From contig CM073569.1 of the NCBI GenBank assembly GCA_037074615.1, positions 1,432,001-1,496,000 on the forward strand: a stretch of DNA of 64,000 nt, read 5' to 3'. The translations under genes were made by a program, and so were the position numbers. Positions 58,396 to 64,000 of the stretch are shown piece by piece; positions within the stretch are counted from its first letter, which is position 1; every line of letters starts with the position of its first letter. The notes beneath the pieces are model-generated. The model did not search any database, was not told where the DNA came from, and saw only the letters and a program-made list of their open reading frames with translations. The stretch comes from Leucaena leucocephala (Eukaryota; Streptophyta; Magnoliopsida; Fabales; Fabaceae).

Positions 58396-61300
58396 ATTAA
58401 CTGAGTCAACAAAATTAGCATAAATTGGAGGATAAGAGGAAGAGGAAGAGGAAGAAGAAGCTGAGGAAGAGAGGAAGAAAATGGGAGGCTTGAGTGGGAG
58501 AAAATAGAGAGTGGGGTTTTCTTCTTCTTCAGGGTGATTGGAAAGTCAATGGGAGTATTTGGATAATTTGAAATTGGGTGCTGTTTGAATTTATACATGG
58601 CTTCTCGTGTTAGCTACGCGAATGTGAGACCCATTTGAACACACGGAGAGCCTCTGCGTTCAGCGCCTCCGTCATCCAGCCGCTATTATTATTGGGAGCG
58701 ACCGCGTTACGCCCCCGCCTGCTCCGAAGTTTCTTTTTTAAAATTTATTTGTTATTTTCTTCTATTCGTTTTACAATTTGTTAATTAAGAATAGATTAAG
58801 TAAATTTTAAAAATATAATCTCAGAAACCAATCATTTTTTAATTAAAGAGACATATACTAATAAATTAAGATTACAGTTGAAATTGAACTATGGTATTAT
58901 CAACGCTTTGGAGGGAATCAGTCAACGTCTTGATGTATGAATACTAAACTAATGAATGATATAGAATATTATTTATAATTAAATAAAAGTCTAAAAAATT
59001 ACACTATGGACCAGCAATTAAGAGTATGGGCGATGCCAACTCATGCTACTCAGAAAATAACATGCTTGACGTCACGTATTATGCCCCTCTCAAATGTGTG
59101 AGCAACAAGTTTAATTTAAAGTAGTGGATGGAGTCCAATCATATTAAAATCTGGACATACTATAACCCCATGGATCATTAGGCAACGCCCTTGTTAAAAA
59201 AAATAAAAATTGCAATTAATGTAAGTCCACGGATAAAAAAAAATCAATTATATGTTAAATAATTTTAATTTTTTTTTGTTTTATAAAAAGGTAAGTATAG
59301 ATAAGTTAAGTTTTAGGACTCACTAGTACTAATAAATGTTTCCAAACTTAAAAAAAACAATTATATAAATATCTATATATCGTTTATTAATAAGTTAATT
59401 TTTTATCAATTATATAAAAAAATATAAAATAATTAGAAGACATGGTCCCCTTGATTTTTAAGAGCGAGGCCAATGTTTTGCAAGGAGAGAGAGTGCATTA
59501 TGACACGAAGAAGGAGAGAACGGACAAACAAGGTAAAGTGGTGGTGGTGGATGTAGTATGTTTTGGAAATAGAGAAGCGAATGAAGCGGGCCTCACCGAC
59601 CAAAGGCCAACGTGCGTGGGCGTTTCATCGTAACACGTCCTATGTTAGATTAAAATAGATTTTTTAGTTGATGCGTATGGCGGCTGGGGGCGCGAACGTG
59701 ATTTGCGAGGTCCATTTTTCAAAACGAAAAGCTAAGCATTTGGTGTGCTTGTCTGAACTGGTCCATGTCTGGATGTTTCAGTAGTATTGAATTGGGATTA
59801 GGAGGCTTTTTGGGAGATTCCCATGAAACCTACATGCATCCATCCACAAGGCATCCCCCAATTATTACCATTGATTATCAAGGAATCGGTCGCTTTGTGT
59901 ATGAATCACTCCGTCACTTTCAAATTCAATTCGAGCCACGCCCAAGCCTTGCCCAATAACGGAAGCCGGGACCAAGACCAGCATTTCTCAAGGTTCAAAA
60001 CTTAAAAATCATCATCTAAACACTCGTATTTTGTTTAAAAATCAATTATCATATGTTTAAATTAAAATTAATTAGTGCTGACCATAACAGAATTTCATAA
60101 AATTCATTAATTTGATAGGGTGCTTAAGTAAAGTTCTAAAACAGCATAATTGAAAAACATGTAATAATAGTAGATTACTAGATGAGTCAGATCAGCATGC
60201 ATGGCTTATAACTTCTAAAAATCGATGGTGAGTGATATGGGGGAAAAGAATAATGAGAAGAACAAACATCAAATCAAATTAAAATTTACATGTCTCTTTG
60301 TTTCTCTCTCATATTTTCTTTTCTGGGAAAGAAATCTTAACCATTCTTTTTCTTAGTTTTATTTTATTTTAATTCTTTTTAGATATTGTCTAAGGTAAGG
60401 CTATGTCATCTTATGTGAGAATGCTTTTTTCTTCTTTTTTTTTTAGTAAAAACGGATTAGCTATTGAACTAACATGATTTTGACTACCAACGGGAGTTAA
60501 CTTAAGTAGTAAGCGGCTTAATATTATTTAAACGAGGTCTTAAGTTTAAGTTTTAGCATGTATAAAAAAATTTTGTTAGGAGACTTACCTATCATAACTA
60601 AGTGTGCGACGCGAGTCGAATCCGAATGTAGTCGGGGTAAAGCTCCAGTAAATCTGGTGACAATAAAAAAAAATGATTTTGACTAATTTTGTTCCGTTTT
60701 CCACAAATCGATTTTATGGTAAAAAATTAATGGAGTCAACAATTCTCCGATTCATTAGTTAAAATCCCATCTAATACGATTTAATTTAATATCGAAAAAA
60801 CTAATAATAAAAATTAAATTCCCGTACACATGAAACACGGTTCAAAAATTGCATAAACTTTCCTATCTTCTTCCCTCTGCAATCCTTCACAATAAGCACT
60901 GGCATGTGTAACAACAGTACGCATGCCAATTTTTTTTTTTTAGAGTATTCTTAAATATAATATATAATTAGGCAAAATTATGCGAGCCAAAATAATTATA
61001 TGTATTTAAGTAATTTTTTGCTATCATCAAATTGGGATATTTTTAAAATATCTTAAAATTTTGAATTAGGTATTATAGAAGTAAATAGAGGCTACAAAAT
61101 TACTATATACTCATCTAACCCTTATTATAAAATCCATTAAAAAGGATAAATAGATTAATTAATTATATTAAATATGATATAATTTTTTTAAAATATCCTA
61201 GCGTAATATTAGATTATATATAAATATGATAAATATAATAAAATATAATAAATTGATATCTTATATTTAAATTTAAAATAGAAACTAATATTTTAAGTAA

Positions 61301-62011
61301 CTCTTTATGTATTCAATGAATGGAATTGTTATAAATTATGGGATTGAGGATAAGGAAGAGAACTTATTGACTAATAATGGACAGCTAGTTAATGAGGGGT
61401 CAAGCACGTAATGATGATATTAAGCACGTTGGATGGAGTATCATCAGTTAATCAACTGTGGCGGCAGCCTTTTTGACTTTCGATATACTAAGGAGAAGGG
61501 GGGAAGGATTTGTTATATTGAGTGGGAATTAAGGGAAAACGTACGAGTTTCGGGATTAGTTGAATTTGCAATAAAAACGACAAAAGACAAGGGAGATAAA
61601 TTAATTGTGGGATGTCCCATAGTAGCATGGAACACAAATGCGATGGGTTGGAAGAAGCCAAGGAAATTCTTCATCTCTTTCATTTGACTTTTTTTCTCTC
61701 GCGTTCTCATGTAAGTACGTTTTGTGTTTGAAGATTTTAATGTTTTCCGGATCCCACCAAAAATAATCAATGCCTAATCCAACATCCATCCCCACATTAT
61801 TATTAGTAGTAGTAAGCTTTTAGTCTTTTGAGAAACTCTTTGGACGGAGAGGAAATATGGGGAAAAAGAAAATGGGAGCAGATAAAATAGAAAAAGAGAA
61901 AATTGAAGGGATAATATTGTTATCATGATATCATCCTTCAGTTTGGATGAGTAAAGAAAATATGAAGAGATAATGTAATCATCTACCTTTTCCCCGTTGG
62001 AACTGGGTCTT
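58396..62011. other. 3.6-kb intergenic region
   Basis: The kinase promoter is at the left end, including a GC-rich stretch at about 58610-58730. The remainder is AT-rich and contains a SINE (60487-60672). Short open frames at 59442-59633, 59765-59959 and 61433-61687 show no recognisable domain and are not called. Confidence 0.6.
60487..60672 (+). mobile_element. SINE, family A (copy 3), with 13-bp target-site duplication
   Basis: ATGATTTTGACTA occurs at 60474-60486 and at 60673-60685, flanking 186 bp. The insert has an A-box-like AACTTAAGTAGTAAGCGG, a decayed B box (GAGGTCTTAAGTTTAAGT), then TTTTGTTAGGAGACTTACC, GCGAGTCGAATCCGAATGTAGTCGGGG and a tail ATAAAAAAAA. It is the best-preserved copy of the family seen at 8.7 and 28.1 kb. 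Confidence 0.8.
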
Positions 62012-63919
62012 TCAGAAGAGCATTGAGCATGTTCAACGAAATGCTTGCTATGGGTGAGAAGCCAAATGAGCACACATTCTCTACTTTGCTTCGGGCTTGT
62101 GCCAATCCTTCTTTGAGGAATGTGGGTTTGCAAATTCATGGCATGGTGATTCATTTTGGACTCGAGAGATAAATTTGCTGGGAGCTCTCTTGTACGTATG
62201 TATTTTAACACTGGCAATATGCTCAATGATGCCTGCCTTGCTTTTAACGATTTGTCAGAGAGAGATCGCATTACATGGAATGTTATGATTTCTGGGTTTG
62301 CTCAATTTGGTGATTTTATTGAGGTTCAGATATTGTTTTATGAGATGGAGGAGGTGGATGGCTTGAAGCCCGACGATGGTACAATTACGAGCTTCATCAA
62401 GTGCTATTCTTCATTAGATGAAGTAAAGCAAATTCATGGGCTTGCCTTCAAGTCCGGGTTCGAAGTTGATGTTGTAGTGGGTAATGTTTTGGTAGAATTG
62501 TATGCCAAATGGGAGGATATCATTTCTGGCAGGAAAATATATGATTCCATGGAGGAGAAAGAGACGTGTGTGGAGTTCGATCATCTCGGGCTATGCCAAA
62601 AACAATAGAGTAGATGAAGCCGTTCATTTTTTCATATGTGTAGAAAAGGGATGAAACCTAACCAACATGTATTATCAAGTACTCTAAAAGCTTGCGCTGA
62701 GATTGAGGACTTGAAGACAGGAACTCAAGTTCATACCCACATGATAAAAAACGGATATCGACATGAATGTTTTGTGGCAAGTGTTCTTTTGTCTCTCTAC
62801 GCCAATTTTGGTGAACTAAAAGATGTGGAAAAGCTGTACAGAAGGATTGATGACAGAGATATTGTGGCATGGAACTCTATGCTCTTGGCTTATGCTCAGC
62901 TGGAGTAGGGATCTACTAGTTGCATGCAACTATTTCAAGAACTTCACCGATCAGAGCAGTTGCGAATAGAGGGGGCCACTATAGTAGCCATTTTGAAGTC
63001 TTGTCAGAGCAGTTCAGATTTGCTTGCAGGCAGACAAATTCATTCTCTCATACTGAAATCTAGGGCAAGCTATCATACTGTGGTAGGGAATGCTGTAATT
63101 TCCATGTACTCAGAATGAGAAGAAATTGTGGGAGAGTTAGAAGCTTTGGCGCTTTGCAAAATGATGTTGGCAGCTGGGATCTCCTTTACCAGTTATAGCC
63201 TTCCATTATGTATCGCAGCTTGCTCGCAGCTTTCAGCTATGGATGTAGGTAAACAATTCCATGGCTTCACCGTCATGTCTGGTTTCACCAATGATCTGTA
63301 TGTTGGGAGTTCAATTATAGATATGTATGCCAAATGTGAAAACATGAAACAGTCAGAGAAAGTTTTTGGTGAACAAGCAAGCCCAAACGAAGTGATGTAT
63401 AACGCCATGATCTGTGGATATGCACATCATGGAAAAGCTCAGAAAGCTATAGAATTATTTGGTGAAATGGAAAAGGTATGTTTGATTCCTAATCGGTTGA
63501 CTTTCTTGGCAGTTCTATCATCTTGTAGCCATGTTGGTTACCTGGATGAAAGCTTGTATTTCTTCACATTGATGTTCAACAAATACAAGATTAAGCCAGA
63601 ATCTATGCATTATTCATGTCTGGTTGATGCTTATGGTCGAGCCGGAAGGCTTGAGCAAGCTTGCCAAATAGTGGAAAAGGACGGGAGTGAATCAGCATGG
63701 ACAACGTTAGTGGGTGCTTGTAACAATTATGGCAACACAGAAATTGCAGAAAAATCTGCAATGAAACTGGTAGAGTTGAATCCCCATGATCACTCTTCAT
63801 ATGTTCTTCTTTCAAATATTTACACTAGAGAGGGAAAATGGGAGGAAGCTTTCAAATGGAGGGGGGAAATGGGTAAGATTCGTGTGAAGAAAGATCCAGG
63901 AACCAGTCGGTTGATATGA
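62012..63919 (+). pseudogene. PPR (PLS-class) pseudogene, 5'-truncated, with frameshifts and stops
   Basis: The frames carry PPR motifs in order: FRRALSMFNEMLAMGEKPNE, then GLQIHGMVIHFGLER, DRITWNVMISGFAQFG, GYAKNNRVDEAVHFF, DRDIVAWNSMLLAYAQ, VVGNAVISMYSE, LYVGSSIIDMYAKC, NEVMYNAMICGYAHHG and an E-type end SSYVLLSNIYTREGKWEEA, stopping at 63919. Lesions are a 2-bp loss near 62167-62172 (after LER), a 1-bp loss near 62571, a TAG near 62906 and a TGA near 63116, followed by a deletion of roughly one PPR motif. The first motifs and start codon are missing. The last 263 codons (from 63128) are still open. It is not a simple copy of the PPR gene at 38 kb. Confidence 0.85.
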
Positions 63920-64000
63920 AGATCACAGAAATCGAGTATACAATCTTGTAATTGTGATGTTGATGGACTGTTAGATTGACGATATTTTTCCTTGGATCGG

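Noticed and set aside
59442..59959. Two short plus-strand ORFs in a GC-richer patch
   Set aside because: Each is about 64 codons, without motifs. They could be upstream exons or promoter sequence, but nothing supports a gene call.
61433..61687. 84-codon ORF with a matching antisense ORF
   Set aside because: No recognisable domain, signal peptide or splice context, and no similarity to anything else in the window.

Overview
This is plant nuclear DNA, almost certainly from a core eudicot. The evidence is many GT-AG introns, AT-rich intergenic DNA, plant-only families (PLS-class PPR proteins, dirigent protein, RLCK VII kinase, B2 cyclin, SAC phosphatase with a C-terminal membrane hairpin) and plant-type L1, SINE and MITE relics. 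The species cannot be named from the sequence alone. Gene models were assembled by hand from splice sites and reading phase, and every exon junction listed keeps phase.

Layout, left to right: the 3' end of an MCM2 replication helicase gene (+, 1-1665); a short strictosidine synthase-like gene (+, 2136-3449); mitochondrial NAD-isocitrate dehydrogenase regulatory subunit (-, 4130-7417); plastid phosphoserine aminotransferase, intronless (-, 10134-11423); a B2-type mitotic cyclin (-, 14424-17350) with a consensus MSA element upstream; a 13-exon PcnB-like polynucleotide adenylyltransferase (-, 19448-26482) with a dead L1 element in one intron; an acidic AT-hook protein with a DLNxxP repression motif (+, 28585-29810); a single-C2H2 zinc finger protein with similar motifs (-, 34533-35437); a PPR gene (-, 38212-39987); a 20-exon SAC phosphoinositide phosphatase (+, 41495-50900); a dirigent gene with a 1-bp frameshift (-, 51707-52280); an RLCK VII kinase (-, 55374-58395); and a decayed PPR pseudogene (+, about 62012-63919).

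The genes do not form a pathway or operon; neighbouring genes belong to unrelated housekeeping, metabolic and signalling functions. The most interesting stretch is 28.5-35.5 kb. Two convergent two-exon genes share their start, intron phase and C-terminal repression motif. The left one looks like the right one with the zinc finger replaced. Between their 3' ends lies a diverged tandem duplication of non-coding DNA, and one copy carries a small retroposon insertion whose empty site survives in the other copy. Other points worth following are two in-frame tandem splice donors in the cyclin gene, a GC-AG intron in the SAC gene, the dirigent frameshift, two SINE families with target-site duplications, and several foldback MITEs.
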